Source: Mesocentrotus franciscanus
Taxonomy: Eukaryota; Echinodermata; Echinoidea; Camarodonta; Strongylocentrotidae
Assembly (NCBI GenBank): GCA_037976565.1
Contig: CP137683.1
Coordinates: 8,868,476-8,932,475 of the forward strand
DNA: 64,000 bases
Reading direction: 5' to 3'
Shown here: piece after piece, positions 11,284 to 22,899 of the stretch
How the letters are laid out: every line of letters begins with the position of its first letter
Numbering within the stretch: the stretch's first letter is position 1
Notes under the pieces: model-generated
Databases searched by the model: none
Told to the model about the DNA's origin: nothing
What the model saw: the letters and a program-made list of their open reading frames with translations, nothing else
Program-made: the position numbers and the translations under genes

Positions 11284-12059
11284 AACCCTAATAAGGCCGG
11301 GGGCCATTATGCCCCCCCCCCTCCGCGTTTTTTCTGATTGTTCGGGAACGCAAACGGATGACGCCCCGCCGCTTCATGATTTTTTTCTTTCGAGTCTTGC
11401 GCATCTTTTAAAACAATTTTTTTTGAAAATCGGACCTACCGTTACAAAGTCACTTGACCTTTTGTCTTTACATGTCGGCCCGAAAATCGCTCATTTTCGT
11501 GATTTGTGTACAAAACATATGGAAATATCATTTTTCCTAAAAAGAGATAAAACATTGGTTATTTGGTCTTGTTTAAAGTTTAGGTGTTTGTTTTGGGGGT
11601 CAGAATAGTTGAATTATATTTGGAAATGAAATACAACAAAAAAAACCAATAAAATACATCAATTAAAAAACATTGAAATACATAAGAAATTATCAAAACA
11701 AGAGATCACATAAGGAATAACGTGGCTCTTCCAAATTTTTTTGTCGTATTATTATTCCAAACGGTCTAACAAATATATGTAGTGAAAAAGAAAGCTTAAA
11801 TATGAAGAATATATGATTATGGGTAAAAATGTGATTTTTTTTTTTTGTTGACCTTATATGCATAATTTACCATCAATTGCAAATAAAAAATGTAAATTTT
11901 TCAAAAAAATGAAATTACTATAGTATTCTATACACTTCACTTGACATGCATGCACATTTTCGCGGCGACCGGCCGTTTCACGGCCGAGATCTTAGGAGGC
12001 CATAATGCCCCCCCCCCCGGTCGTATTAAGACCTCAAATAGCCCGGCCTTTTTAGGGTT
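11284..12059. mobile_element. Inverted-repeat element with poly-G/C subterminal runs
   Basis: The left end AACCCTAATAAGGCCGGG and right end CCCGGCCTTTTTAGGGTT are inverted repeats. Subterminal CATTATGCCCCCCC and CATAATGCCCCCCC follow at the left and right ends. The interior is AT-rich with no transposase-like frame, so it looks non-autonomous. No clear target duplication was seen, and the superfamily is unassigned. Confidence 0.65.
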
Positions 12060-12211
12060 AAGAAAGAGCCCCTTGGCTTTTTGAGGCAATGGGAATTACA
12101 AATTAAAAAATCCTAGCCTGGTTTTGACGTTTTCTTACATACGCCATTTAGGGTCCATTTCATTAAAGGTACGATACGCCATTAGGGTGCATTTCGGAAA
12201 ATGTGCGATAC

Positions 12212-12400
12212 ATACATTAATCTACATTTGCCACACTTGACCCAGGGGACGTCAATGGGTACCTGGCAGGAATTAATTCCTTGAAATGCTAGAGCGCGGT
12301 ATTGGCAGCCATGATAAAAGCCGGGGTAATAACTGTGGAGCCTAGGAGTGTCAAGTCTGACAGACATGAGCGCTATACAAGAACCCATTATTATTATGAT
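12212..12400 (+). mobile_element. SINE 3' half (tRNA head missing)
   Basis: The body ATTAATCTACATTTGCCACA, then ATGGGTACCTGGCAGGAATT, then GAGCGCTATA and an ATTATTATTATG tail matches the complete SINE at 35,324-35,584 and the one at 25,401. No A or B box is present, so this is a 5'-truncated copy. Confidence 0.7.
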
Positions 12401-12589
12401 TGTATACTCTTTTTATACATTGTTTGTTTATCATCCCAATTACAAAGTAGCTATTACGATTATTGAGGGTAGTCATAATGATTGATAAATATTATCTTAT
12501 TTAGATGTAGAATCGAGAACTATAAAGCAGGCCCCCCCCCAAAAAAAAAAAAAAACAAACAAACAAAAAAACACTTACGCATGCATGGA

Positions 12590-12894
12590 ACTTGTAGATT
12601 CCAATCTGCTTCATACTTTGCCCATCCATGCATATTTATTACAACGTTAAACGATTCACACTTTATAACAAAAATCTTAGAATTACTAGATTTTTATGCA
12701 AGGGAGGATTGAAAGTTGGGACGTTAAACTATGCGCTACATATGATGAGGATATTTTTATATTTGATAAGTTTCAATGGCTGTGATATCAAACATTCTTT
12801 GAAATGGCTTGGCATAAATCCACTTGATATTGATTTTATATCTAACATGTCTAGTAAAGTAATGTTACAAAAAAGGGATCGTTTCTTCTCCTAA
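12590..12894 (+). mobile_element. L1/Tx1-like LINE fragment
   Basis: The frame ending at 12,894 contains KGGLKVGTLNYALHM, resembling the 'GGLKM..' motif beyond the polymerase domain of L1/Tx1-type elements, and LKWLGINPLDIDF further on. Related fragments occur at 19,500-19,700 and 42,560-42,880, each with a different reading frame. A poly(A)-like run sits near 12,540. It is decayed and not a host gene. Confidence 0.45.
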
Positions 12895-13164
12895 ATTAGG
12901 AGAGGAAAGTTGGTGAATAATGTTATCTCCTTTTGCTTCGGAAAAAATCTAGGGAATCTAAAGTTTGGTCCAAACTTGTCAGCTATTTATCATGATGTTC
13001 CAAACAATGAGGGCATCCGAAGAGCAATATTTAATAGACATTTATACTAATAAATCCTTCCAAACTGAGGTACAAAGAATGAGAAAGCTCACAAATGATT
13101 TTCACCTTCACCAGATCCCAACCTTCTCTTTAAAGTCACGTGTCGCAATCTACTGTGACAGCTG

Positions 13165-13400
13165 CAGTCACTGACGTAACAAAATGTTGCAATAAAGACA
13201 CCTTGCCAAGGCGAGATCGCAGTGCATTGCGAAACAATATGTGAAGCCCCTGGGGGTTCATCATACTGACACTTCTGATTGGTCGATGGAATAAAGACGC
13301 ATGCTATGATTGGACAGGCGAGATAATAGTTCTCCGGAAGTGGGCGTGGGGAAGTTCGCCTTGATGCCCTATATAAAGATATCAGTAGCGATATTTCCAT
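13165..13400 (+). promoter_or_regulatory. Promoter P1 of the intact small-protein gene B
   Basis: In order there are TGACGTAAC (CRE-like) and GTTGCAAT (C/EBP-like) near 13,174-13,192. Inverted CCAAT boxes (ATTGG) follow at 13,278 and 13,309, then a GC/Egr-KLF-type box GTGGGCGTGG at 13,340 and TATAAAG at 13,372. Start-to-start spacings are 31, 31 and 32 bp. The same cassette occurs five more times in the window, so selection or recent duplication has kept it. Factor assignments are inferred from consensus motifs only. Confidence 0.75.
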
Positions 13401-13533
13401 CTTCTTTCAGAGACCCAAGCTTGTTCGGTGAGAGCGAAACACTTTCATACGTGTATTTGTTCATCGATTTCAATATGAATCAAAGGAGTCTTGGTAGACT
13501 TCTTATGACATCATCTGGAGCTTGTAAGCAAAG
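13400..13533 (+). other. Non-coding exon 1 of gene B
   Basis: It begins about 25-30 bp after the TATA box (start estimated) and ends at AAG|GTAAGAG. It contains GGAGTCTTGGTAGACTTC and CATCATCTGGAGC, which are shared with every other exon 1 copy. No conserved open frame is present. It is spliced to the acceptor at 16,781 by inference. Confidence 0.6.
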
Positions 13534-16500
13534 GTAAGAGAATATCCATGTATTCATTTTCATTGTTTTATTCATATAGGCGAAGTAAAATCATTTCCTG
13601 TTTCCGGTGAAGATAAGACAACCCTGGATGAAGAGAGGTTCCATTTTATTTCATATTTTCTTGACTCAATTGGGGTGGTCTTTTCAATAATCGTAAAAAT
13701 GATCTATAAAATAGAAAGTGGTAGAATAGACTTTATCGTTGGGGTTCCAGTAGCTTATGACTGTATTTAAACGTCGTAAAAAGGTGTCTATAATTTGTTA
13801 AAGCCATAATTCGTTTTCATCCTATAAACCAAAGCCTAAAAATTATCTTTTATTAATCAGTGATTACATACTTTCTCATTATTTACTTTCTTCAAGAAAT
13901 GTGAGTTTATTAATTATTAAATTTGTAAAATGATATTTGTGTAATGAACTGAGCAGACATAAAATCACTAACTATCAAAACCATTGATAAGGATGATATT
14001 TCTTACTCCTGTCAACATAGGCAATTTTGTAGAGCTTTCTTTAAATAATTTTTCAAAAAGTATTGGGATGTGATTTTGCATCCGAATAAAATGTGGCTGA
14101 AACGATTCTCAGAATACCGATTTAAAAAAAAGTTTGTCAATTTTAATCAGATTTTATCTGAGAAAAAAATTAATCTCTAAATACCACCCCTGGCTACGCT
14201 AAGGATAAGATATAGTAAGCTTTATACCAAGGGGCCTAAACACAAAACTCCTTGCATATACGAGTTATTTGATATTAATGGATATAACTACATGTAAGGT
14301 ATATCTCATTGTTGTACTGTAAAATACATTATTGAATTGGTTAAAATAGCAGCAGAGAAATTAGAGTAACATGTCAATGAAAGTTTGAGCAAAACCTGAT
14401 TAGAAATAAGAAAGTTATCAATTTTTAAAGGTGAAATCAATCAAACACAATTGGCAACTCCGTGACGTATTTTTTCGAGCTTCCATCCAATTTGCCCTAT
14501 GTATACTATAAAACTTCCAAAATTAATTTTTGTCCCTCAAAGGTACTATGTCCCATTTGCAGGCCAAAAAATGACAAGGTTAAATTCCAACGGCATTTGA
14601 AAGATAATACTAATTTAGAACTTCCCTTAAAAAAAGGGGGCTTGAAAATGTCTTTAAGTGGGAAAATAACGACTATTAGTTGTCGAATCGACTTAAGTAC
14701 TACCAAGTCAGTAAGTAATAGTCTGATTTTCAGACCATTGTACCGAATGGTCGTACGTTTTGTGCTGCGCAAAGATTCAATCAGTTTAATTTTGGCCATT
14801 ACAAGAAGTGGGTTATTGATGTAGACAAATGCTCATGTACCCTTTACAGCTCATTTTATGTATGTTATTACCAAAGAAGAAAAAAGCCATTCAGTAACTC
14901 AATCGTGTCTGACAGTGAAGTCTAGCAAGTAAACGGGTTTCATTGCATAATTTGAATATGAGGACACTGCTAACGTTTAAATTTCACAGATAGGACATAC
15001 ATGACATATTCATAATTCCTGCAAAGTTCTACAGAATTTGATGTTGGCTGCAAGAGGGACATAGTATCTTTAACAAATCTGTTCCGTCATCAATAACTTC
15101 ATGAAATTTTGTGTACAGAGCAATTGGCGCTGCTCAGTGGCTGCCGGGCTCACGACCATTTGGGCAAAAAGAATTTCCATTTTCGGTTTTACTTATTAAA
15201 ATAAAATTTGGAGTGGATTTTAAAAGATTATTATTATTACTATTATTAATTGGAGAGGATTTCGCAAAATACGTAAAAATGTTGCCAATTTGTGTTTCAC
15301 CGACGACAACTACAAACATTCATAACCTTTCCTATTTCCTAGTGGATATTTCTCAAACTTTCACTTATTTGCTTTTATTCAAACCAGTTTAATATCAATG
15401 TGGAATTCAACTTTAATGATTTTGAACTGCACAGACATGGCCCATTTCTTCAATATCCGTTATCGAATTACATACATTTATCATTATAGTTCCTTTTTAA
15501 CTTGGTAAGTCACAAGTTAATATATCATGAACTGTGTATGAAAGGATGGTGGTAAATTAATAGTGTTTGATTTGTTGTTAGTAAAGTTTATAGACACTCT
15601 CGATAAATAATCTGCTGGAAAAAAGAAAGAAAGAAGTATTATGTCGATAGGAGATATTAAAAGAAAAATCACAGAAAGGTAATGATTGTTCCGAAAAGTG
15701 TTGAAGCTCATATATATATGAGTATAGATAAGTGACAAATTATTTATATGATGAAAATGCAGTTTGTTAACCTTGTAGTCATAAATAAGTGTATTTGTTT
15801 TGTTCTTGCCTAAAAGATATGTATATCTCAGTTTCTCTTCTCATCTGTCTATCCTCCACATATTCTTCTCCTCCCCATCCCCTCTTCTCCTAGGCTTACT
15901 TCGAATCATCGGGTCATCGCGTCGGGTCGGGTCGGGTTTTCGCATTACCCGACCTTTTGTGACAACATGCCCCTTTATTCACAAAATACCGGGGGTGATG
16001 TTTGTGAACTTAACCCCTCTCATCTACAAATGGTCGGATCCAATTTACCCGACACTTTGTGAAAACCCTGCGGCAAATCTACGAAAGGTCGCGTGATCTT
16101 CCGCTTTTGTTTCACAAAGTCTTGTAACGCGACCACCCGACCGGCCGCAATGACCCGATTGTTCGAAGTAAGCCCTTTTCCTACGACATCATTCTCTAAT
16201 CGCTTCATCTCCTTCTTTCTCCTTCTATCCAATCCTCTCATTCCTGCATGCTCTCATTTCTCCCACTCCTGCTCTGTCCCTCCTAGCACTCTTAAAGATA
16301 AAGTTATGTTCTGGTCATGCCACTGCATTGCGAAATAAACTGTGTGGAAGCGATTGAAAACTATTATGATAATGTAGCAGATATGGTTTTGGAATCATCA
16401 AAATGAAAAGAAAGTTTAGCTAAATGGACAGTAGAAAGAAATATGTGTACGGTAATACACAAACATGTGGCATAAAAACCTGTGGTGCACATTCTTAAGT

Positions 16501-16781
16501 TTTAGTAGTTACTTGTCATATGAGGGCATTTGAAGAGTAATCCTTTTAAGGGGACATTTTTTCTATGATGCTCTTACACACTCAAATATTAAAAAGAATG
16601 AAAATATTAAACAAATATGTTTTCACATTTCCTAGAACTCAACCTTGTCCCAAAATCTTTTCCTCTGTAAGACCCCTCCCCCAGTTCCGTTTTCACCACT
16701 CTCCCAACATTTGTTCTTCCTCTAATTATCCTCCCATGAATGACGTAAGACGTGTTTTCTACAATTTTGAAATTTTTACAG
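13534..16781 (+). other. Intron 1 of gene B
   Basis: It runs from GTAAGAG to an acceptor TTTTTACAG just before 16,782. It is made of repeat modules that recur in all units, for example AAGATAAGACAACCCTGGAT near 13,610 and ACATTCATAACCTTTCC near 15,315. It also holds one short transposon at 15,893-16,174. Frames of 60-120 codons inside it are not conserved between units. Confidence 0.6.
15893..16174. mobile_element. Short inverted-repeat transposon (unit 2 copy)
   Basis: The left end GGCTTACTTCGAATCATCGG and right end CCGATTGTTCGAAGTAAGCC are inverted repeats. Internal GTCGGGTCGG and CGACCACCCGACC words are subterminal motifs. About 280 bp, no ORF. Related copies sit in the same intron of other units at 33,096-33,369, 38,521-38,756 and 44,980-45,840, so it was present before most duplications. 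Confidence 0.75.
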
Positions 16782-16788
16782 ATGCAAT

Positions 16789-17007
16789 ATGTCTTCGAAA
16801 CAGCCTCCATCTCAGGTGAGCTCTGGAGCCAACCGCACTGGCTACAGCCCCGAAGGGATCAAGTCCGGTACCGCCGCAGCTGGCCAGATGAGCGACACTG
16901 CGAAGGATCACGGTGGCAAAGTCCCAGCGGGAAGCACGGTCTCTCAGATGCAGTCCTCGGGGAGCAAGGGCAACTACTCTAGAGGCGGCGGCGGTCAAAA
17001 GAAGTAG
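16789..17007 (+). CDS. Small SMP/LEA-like basic protein, copy B (intact, 72 aa)
   Basis: The whole coding sequence lies in exon 2, which starts at 16,782 after a TTTTTACAG acceptor. The product is 72 residues, rich in Ser, Gly, Lys and Gln. It has an N-terminal MSSKQPPSQ, a central core TAKDHGGKVPAGSTVSQMQS, and a Gly/basic tail (SRGGGGQKK). The core pattern S..AK..GG.V..GS....QSAG resembles the SMP domain of plant, fungal and bacterial LEA-type proteins. That likeness is from memory and unverified. No signal peptide or membrane segment is present, so it should be cytosolic or nuclear. An upstream ATG at 16,782, seven bases before and in another frame, opens a 68-codon overlapping frame. Translation of the 72-residue frame would then need leaky scanning. 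Copy C is the closest intact paralog. Confidence 0.75.
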   Translation: MSSKQPPSQVSSGANRTGYSPEGIKSGTAAAGQMSDTAKDHGGKVPAGSTVSQMQSSGSKGNYSRGGGGQKK

Positions 17008-17256
17008 ACTGGTCTCGGGACATTCGGGACCGGTCTGTAGATCTAGTTTTATTTGATTCCAAGTTTATCCCATCATGTCCATAGCCATATAAGTAGTGTA
17101 AGCCTAGGTGGTGGTGGTGGTGGTAGGGGTGGAGAGGCGCAGGGTCGAGCGAGCAGCTAGCTCCTTTATGATTGGCTGACCACAACGCATCCAATCATAT
17201 ACAGTTGCTGGCTGTATTTAATGGTGCATGTCACCCACGTTTGGACTTCGCCTCCA

Positions 17257-17331
17257 AATAAAAAATTACTCCTATGACGCCTCGGAGTAGGCTAAGTCTA
17301 ACGCTAATAAAAAAAAAAATGCTGCAATAAA
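17257..17331 (+). other. Candidate poly(A) signals of gene B
   Basis: AATAAA occurs at 17,257, 17,306 and 17,326. Between them lies a conserved stretch (GACGCCTCGGAGTAGGCTAA) also seen near 39,975 and 46,335 and mutated near 32,110 on the other strand. This suggests it belongs to the transcript 3' end. Confidence 0.5.
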
Positions 17332-17339
17332 AGTAGTTA

Positions 17340-18180
17340 TTTTTATTCCGCGAGCTCCAGTCTACTCGTTATTTTCCATATGTTTTGAAGGAATAAAAGC
17401 CGCCCTAAAATATTAACAAAGTTCCCCCAGGTTTTCACTGGCCAAATGAAGACAAAGATGATGATGATGATGATGATGATGATGACTTATTGAGCAGGGC
17501 TGGTGCACTCACCTTTTAGTGTTGCTCGCCGAACAATTAAATCTCTTTCTTAATATCCTTTGTTACATGAAACAAAAATTCCATATTATGATTTCGAAAA
17601 GTGCAACGACCGATATATTAGAAATGACGACACGAAAAGGAAAATAGTAACACATAGACCCTTTAATTTCCAATATCAATGTATGTCTTTCAATGTGCTA
17701 ACAAAAAGTACATGTATTTGCAATCGTGTAAATTTAAACAATAAGGCCAACAGCTATTGTGTAATTGTAGTTATGACGTTTAATTGGCCCTTTAATTGAT
17801 ATTAAAATATGACCTTTAATGTACAGTTATTAATTTTAAAATATCTTCCTTACCCTGTCGGTTTAATTTAATTCATATAAAATGTCCACAAATTTAAGAA
17901 GTATTTCTTTTCATGTACAAAAGGTTCGAATGTACAAAGAAATGAAAATTGTTTAGTTAATCAGTAATTTCGTTTGTCCGTTCTAGTTGCCCGTAATAAT
18001 GCATAAAATACATTCAATTTTTACTCTGTAAATTTGTTTTGAATATCAGCCGTCAATGAGTATGTGTAATTGTCTAATATTCTACATTAAAATGCCTCGA
18101 ATGAAAGAAAATAAATCATAGCCTATTGGTTATCATTTCGTGATGTTAAAACAAAATTAAAGTGTCTCAATGCGCATCAT
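17340..18180 (+). other. 3' flank of unit 2
   Basis: It holds a (GAT)n run at 17,456-17,483 followed by the block shared after every unit (TTATTGAGCAGGGCTGGTGC, then GCCGAACAA). No gene was recognised. Small frames here are not preserved in sister units. Confidence 0.5.
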
Positions 18181-18184
18181 TAAG

Positions 18185-18270
18185 TGGTTGATTGGTTTGC
18201 GTTGGGATTGTTTGACTGAAATATTAATTGATTGATTGATTGAAGGTTGATTGATTGAGTGATTGAAAAC
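18185..18270 (+). repeat. (GATT)n microsatellite, unit 2
   Basis: Short GATTGATTGATT array at the standard unit position, just before the downstream promoter-like block. Confidence 0.85.
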
Positions 18271-18309
18271 AACTATTTCATTCAATCCGAGCCGGAAAAA
18301 TACTGGATT

Positions 18310-18445
18310 ATTCTATGACGCCGCCCCTTGGAGATATTACAAACTTCTGATTGGTCAATGATAACAGAGCGGACTCTGATTGGACAGGTGAGTTTGGAAT
18401 TCCCCAATAGTGGGCGTTGCATATTATTTATTATTATATTCCACA
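18310..18445 (+). promoter_or_regulatory. Downstream promoter-like block Q (unit 2)
   Basis: ATTGG boxes at 18,350 and 18,379, then GAATTCCCCAATAGTGGGCG and an AT-rich TATTATTTATTATTA near 18,422. The order CCAAT, CCAAT, GC box, AT-rich box is that of the main promoters. Related blocks lie at 29,590-29,700 (minus) and 41,085-41,175. What it would transcribe is unclear. Only short, poorly conserved frames follow. Confidence 0.5.
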
Positions 18446-18567
18446 TACTAGGAATCTTGCTCTACGATTGGTCAAAAGTAAATCACGTGATGAAAGATAG
18501 TTCGCCCATCATTGATGGGAGAAGAAAAGTTAGTTACACTGTCTAGATAGTACTACTATCTTCAGTG

Positions 18568-18660
18568 AAAGTGCGTTGCACTCGGTAGATAGTAGTACTA
18601 TCTACCGGGTGCAACGCACTTTGCGTTGTACTATCTACCGGGTGCAACGCGCTTTGCGTT
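18568..18660. repeat. Palindrome with a second right arm
   Basis: AAAGTGCGTTGCAC and the following TCGGTAGATAGTA pair with their complement up to 18,622, one mismatch over 55 bp. A further copy of the right arm (TACTATCTACCGGGTGCAAC) follows to 18,660. A smaller palindrome GATAGTACTACTATC lies just upstream at 18,546. Confidence 0.85.
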
Positions 18661-18876
18661 GCGTATTGCTCTCCTCTTTAAGCGCTTTTAGTGTTAGTAC
18701 GCGAACTTTGGTCACGCGCGAGCTATGGTCACACCATACCACCATACTACATGCACTGTACGTATCGTACACCGTTTGCTAGCTATAGCTGTTAATTGAT
18801 GACTCTTTGCTCTAAAATGACGGAAGAAGTGAAATGTTTCCGATGTGGAATATAAAGCAAAGAATCACCTTTTGGT

Positions 18877-19000
18877 TTCAGGCGATGGCAAACTATCACT
18901 TCCTCGGCGATCTGAATGGATACGCTATTCGCTTCGGAAAGATAGCTACATCCAGATCGCCTAGTAAGTGAGAGTTTGGCCCATCACCTTCACCAACGGT
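18877..19000. repeat. Imperfect inverted repeat, about 50-bp arms
   Basis: GGCGATGGCAAACT...GGCGATCTGAATGG on the left pairs with CCAGATCGCC...AGTTTGGCCCATCACC on the right across a 20-bp centre. It looks like a small foldback insertion. Confidence 0.65.
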
Positions 19001-19059
19001 AATTATTTGCTCACTATACAATATAACGTGCAAAATCATAAACATAGCATGAAGTACAG

Positions 19060-19490
19060 CATTTTATAATTGATTCTCTCTCTCTCTCTCTCTCCTTCTC
19101 TACCACTCGCCATCTCTCCCTGTCTCTCCTTCCGGTTCCTTCTCTCAACCCCACCCGTTGTTTCAAAGCAATTCTTAACAAAGCTGGTGAGATCTTTGAA
19201 TTCCTTGCTGCAATGAGAAACGAGTCTTCTTGATTTGATTTGATTTGATTTGATTTTATTTATTTTTCCACTCAAATATCCACAAAATTAAAATGACATA
19301 TATAAGCCATATAGTATTACAGTATATAATAGAACAAATGAATTATACATGTACAAGTAACGAAATACTGATAAGTATGTAACGTAATAAAATAAGTTCT
19401 TAAAGCAGGCCCACCCCCCCCCCTTCAAAAAAAGAGGAATAATGGCGGGCTGAATTAGCGAGGGGCTCGAACACTCTAACACATTTTCGC
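19060..19490 (-). mobile_element. LINE 3' tail in minus orientation plus shared block
   Basis: TTGATTTGATTTGATTTGA at 19,210-19,255 is the complement of the (TCAAA)n tail at 26,310-26,330. The following 140 bp match 26,190-26,320 inverted. A CT microsatellite lies at 19,075-19,100. Before the tail, a frame reads PSLNPTRCFKAILNKAGE, part of the block also present near 23,030, 29,440 (minus) and 41,270. Confidence 0.5.
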
Positions 19491-19754
19491 GTGCTTAGAA
19501 CTTGTATATTCCAATCCGTTTCATACTTAACCCATCCATTAATATTTCTTGCAACGTTAAACGATACACAGTTTATAAAAAAAAAATCTTAGAACCACTG
19601 GATTATTATTTCAGGAAGGAATGAAACTGTTGACGTTAAACGATGCGCTTCATGTCATTAGGAAGTTTCAATGGCTGTGATAACAATAACAAACACACTT
19701 CGAAATAGCTCTGCATGAATCCACCTAATATTTATGTTTCATATAACATTTCTA

Positions 19755-19940
19755 TTAAAGCCCCACTGCACTACTTGCTCCATCTATATAGAAAACAATG
19801 CCTAAGCGGTGCCCGTTGGTCCCCCATGATCCTCTATTTCTTATGTGAATTGAGAGCTAAGTTAATGAGATAACCACCTGTCAGTGACCACGCTGAGAGG
19901 TCTAATCCCTCCTGGCCAAACTAGTGCAGACAGGCTTTAA
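19755..19940. mobile_element. Short inverted-repeat element, first copy
   Basis: TTAAAGCCCCACTGCACTA at the left and TAGTGCAGACAGGCTTTAA at the right are inverted repeats. A second copy lies at 35,728-35,916, sharing CTAAGCGGTGCCCGTT and ACCACCTGTCAG. About 185 bp, non-coding. Confidence 0.7.
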
Positions 19941-20109
19941 AGGAACTTTTGTTTAAGGGGATCATTTCTTCTCCTAAATTAGGAGAGGAAAGGTTGGTGA
20001 ATAATGTTATCTCCATCACTTTCTATTTCAGATGTGTTATCATGATGTTTCGAAAAATGAGGTCATCCGAAGAGCAAAATTTAAGGGGACACTTATTCTC
20101 ATACATTCT

Positions 20110-20430
20110 TCAAAACTGAGGTAGAAATAATGGGACGGCTTACAAATGATTTTCACCTTCACCAGATCCTAACCTTTTCTTTAAAGTCACGATGTCGCAA
20201 CGGACTATGTAAACTGCAGTCACTGACGTAACAGGACGTTGCAATAAAGACACCTAGCCAAGGCGAGATCACAGTGCATTGCGAAATACTGGGGGGAAAT
20301 CATACACGGACACTTCTGATTGGTCGATGGAATAAAGACGAGGGCTCTGATTGGATAGGCGATGTAAAGTTCTCCGGAAGTGGGCGTGGTGAAGTAAATG
20401 CACCTCGCCTTGTTGCCCTATATAAAGACA
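20110..20430 (+). promoter_or_regulatory. Promoter P2 (unit 2b)
   Basis: Same cassette as P1: CTGACGTAAC and GTTGCAAT near 20,223-20,243, ATTGG at 20,319 and 20,350, GTGGGCGTGG at 20,380, TATATAAAG at 20,419. It is followed by exon-1 sequence but no nearby exon 2. The next coding remnant is copy E at 23,336, beyond another promoter. Confidence 0.7.
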
Positions 20431-20589
20431 TCAATAGCGATATATCTACATTATTTTTCGGGTGGAGATCCGTGACTTAGTCTAAACACTTTCATACGTG
20501 AATTTGTTCATCGAATTCTATTTCAATTTGAAACATAGGAGTCTTGGTAGACTTCTTTTGACATCATCTGGAGCAAAATTGCTGCACAG
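20430..20589 (+). other. Exon 1 copy of unit 2b
   Basis: It contains GGAGTCTTGGTAGACTTC and ends CTGCACAG|GTAAGAG. A second copy of just its 3' end, again with donor CTGCACAG|GTAAGAG, lies at 21,200-21,248. The exon/intron border was thus duplicated within this unit. Confidence 0.55.
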
Positions 20590-21248
20590 GTAAGAGAATG
20601 TTTATGTATTCATTTTATTTGTTTTATTCATATGGGCGAATTAAAATCATTTCTTGTTTCCTGTGAAGATAAGACAACCCTGGATGAAGAGAGGTTCCAT
20701 ATTCCTTTCTTTTTTTTCTTCATATTTCCCTGAAATGTGGGTTGTCTTTTCAATAACGGTAAAAGTGATCTATGAAATAGAAAGTGATTAAAAAGCCTCA
20801 TCGTTTGGGTTCCAGTAGATTATGACTGTATTCAACCTTCGTATAAAGTGTCTATATTAAACAAAAACCATAATTCGTTTTCATCCTATAAATCAAAGCC
20901 ATTTCATTTATCTTTTGTTAATTAATAATTACATACAATTACATACATACGTTTTCTTGCGCTGTTGCGTCGATGTTGACCTTAGATGACGTGCATTTGG
21001 TCAAATGATTAATGTTTTCATTAATTATATCTGCAATTTCTAACAATTTATATTCTAACTTGTTTTGCTTATTTCATATTTTGTAAACATATTGTAGGAA
21101 TTATGCTGTATTATTTAAATCTGGTTCTTTTTGTCTTCTCTTCTTATCGGCACTCTCGATCGATCATTGGCAGAATGGCAGAAAAAAAGTTAAATCAAAG
21201 GAGTCTTGATAGACTTCTGTTGACATCATCTGGAGCTTGTCTGCACAG

Positions 21249-22490
21249 GTAAGAGAATATCTTTGTATTAATTTTCATTGTTCTATTCATATAGGTGAAG
21301 TAAAATCATTTCTTTTTTCCTGTGAAGATAAGACAACCCTGGATGAAGAGAGGTTCCATTTTATTTCATATTTCCCTGAAATTGGGAGGGGGGGGTCTTT
21401 TCAATGATGGTAAAAATTATCTATGAATTAAAAGTGATAGAATAGCCTTATCTTTGGGGTTCCAGTAGCCTATGGCTGTAATTAACCTTCGTATGAAATT
21501 TCTATATTAAAAAACAGCCATAATTCATTTTCATCCTAAACATCAAAGTCATTTCATTTATCTTTTATTAATCAGTGATAACATACTTTCTCATTATTCT
21601 TTTTTTTTTCTCCAGAAATGTGAGTTAATAAATTATTAAATTTGTTAAACGATTTTTGTTTATAGACTAAGCAAACATAGAAGCTCTAACTACTAAAACC
21701 ATTAATAAGGGTGTTATTTCTTACTCGAGTCAACAAAGGCCTTTTTGTAGAGCTTGCTTTCAATTACTCTCAATAAGTATTGTGATGTGATTTTGCATCT
21801 AGATAAAATCTCGCTAAAAAAATTCTCAGAATATCGATTTTAAAAAAAGAAAGTCAAAGGTTTTTTAGCTCACTAAAATTAAATGTTCTATTCTTCTCAG
21901 ATTTTTTCTGGGATGAAATGTTTTATCTGTAATAAAATTAATCTAAAAATACCGCAACTGGCTACCCTAAAGATAAGATATAATAAGCCTTATACCAGGG
22001 AGCTTAGACATAAAACTCCTTGCACACTCGTTTGATATTAATGGTTATAACTACATGTAAGGCTATTTCTCATCGTTGTACGGTAAAATACGTGTTTTTG
22101 TAATGTTGTTGTTGTTTGTAAAGAAATTCGGCTTGTTCTAAGTTGTTGTTTTTGTTGTTGATGTTGTTGTTTGTTTTATGTAGATTGTCCATCGATGGTT
22201 GGATTATTGAGAGGGCGGATTATTTCCCCTCCCCCTTTTTTTATGTTGATTTGGTTAACCGGACGTTTTCTTGCGATGTTGGGTCGATGTTGACCTTAGA
22301 TGACGTTGTGCATTTGGTAAAATGAATAATGTTTGGATAAACTCTATGGAATCTAAAGTTTGGTCCAAACTTTTCAGCTGTTTCATATGATGTTTCGAAC
22401 AATAAGGGCATTCAAAGAGCAATATTTCATGGGACATTTATTATAATACATTCTTCCAAACTAAGGTAGAAATAATGATAAAGCTTACAA
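21249..22490 (+). other. Duplicated intron-1 sequence
   Basis: A second run of the intron modules (AAGATAAGACAACCCTGGAT near 21,326; GTCAACAAAGGCCTTTTTGT near 21,730). It ends in a TTG-rich segment near 22,140 that also occurs near 43,690 and at 330-370. No gene was seen. Confidence 0.5.
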
Positions 22491-22499
22491 ATGATTTTT

Positions 22500-22790
22500 C
22501 ACCTTCGCCAGATCCCAACCTTCTCTTTAAAGACGCGATGTCGCAATCGACTGCAACTGCAGTCACTTACGCAACGAAACGTTGCAATAAAGACACCTTG
22601 CCAAGGCGAGATCACAGTGCATTGCGAAATAATATTTGAAGCCCCTGGGGTACATCATATACGGACACTTCTGATTAGTCGATGGAATATAGACACGGGC
22701 TCTGATTGGACAGGCAAGGCAACAGTACCCCGAAAGTGGGCGTAGTGAAGTTGTTGCCCTATATATAGACATCAATTGCGACATCTCCAT
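22500..22790 (+). promoter_or_regulatory. Promoter P3, partly decayed
   Basis: Positions match the cassette but the first CCAAT box is mutated (ATTAG at 22,675). The second, ATTGG, is at 22,705. The GC box reads GTGGGCGTAG at 22,736 and TATATATAG follows near 22,760. Downstream it joins a CT-rich block instead of standard exon 1, so it is probably a chimeric or weakened promoter. Confidence 0.6.
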
Positions 22791-22899
22791 CCTTTTGGAG
22801 ACCCTTAAACTGCGAGAGCGAAACACTTTCACCCTACTCTCTCCTAAGAATCACTGAATTGTATTAGAATACCGACAAACAAAGAAATTACAACACCCA

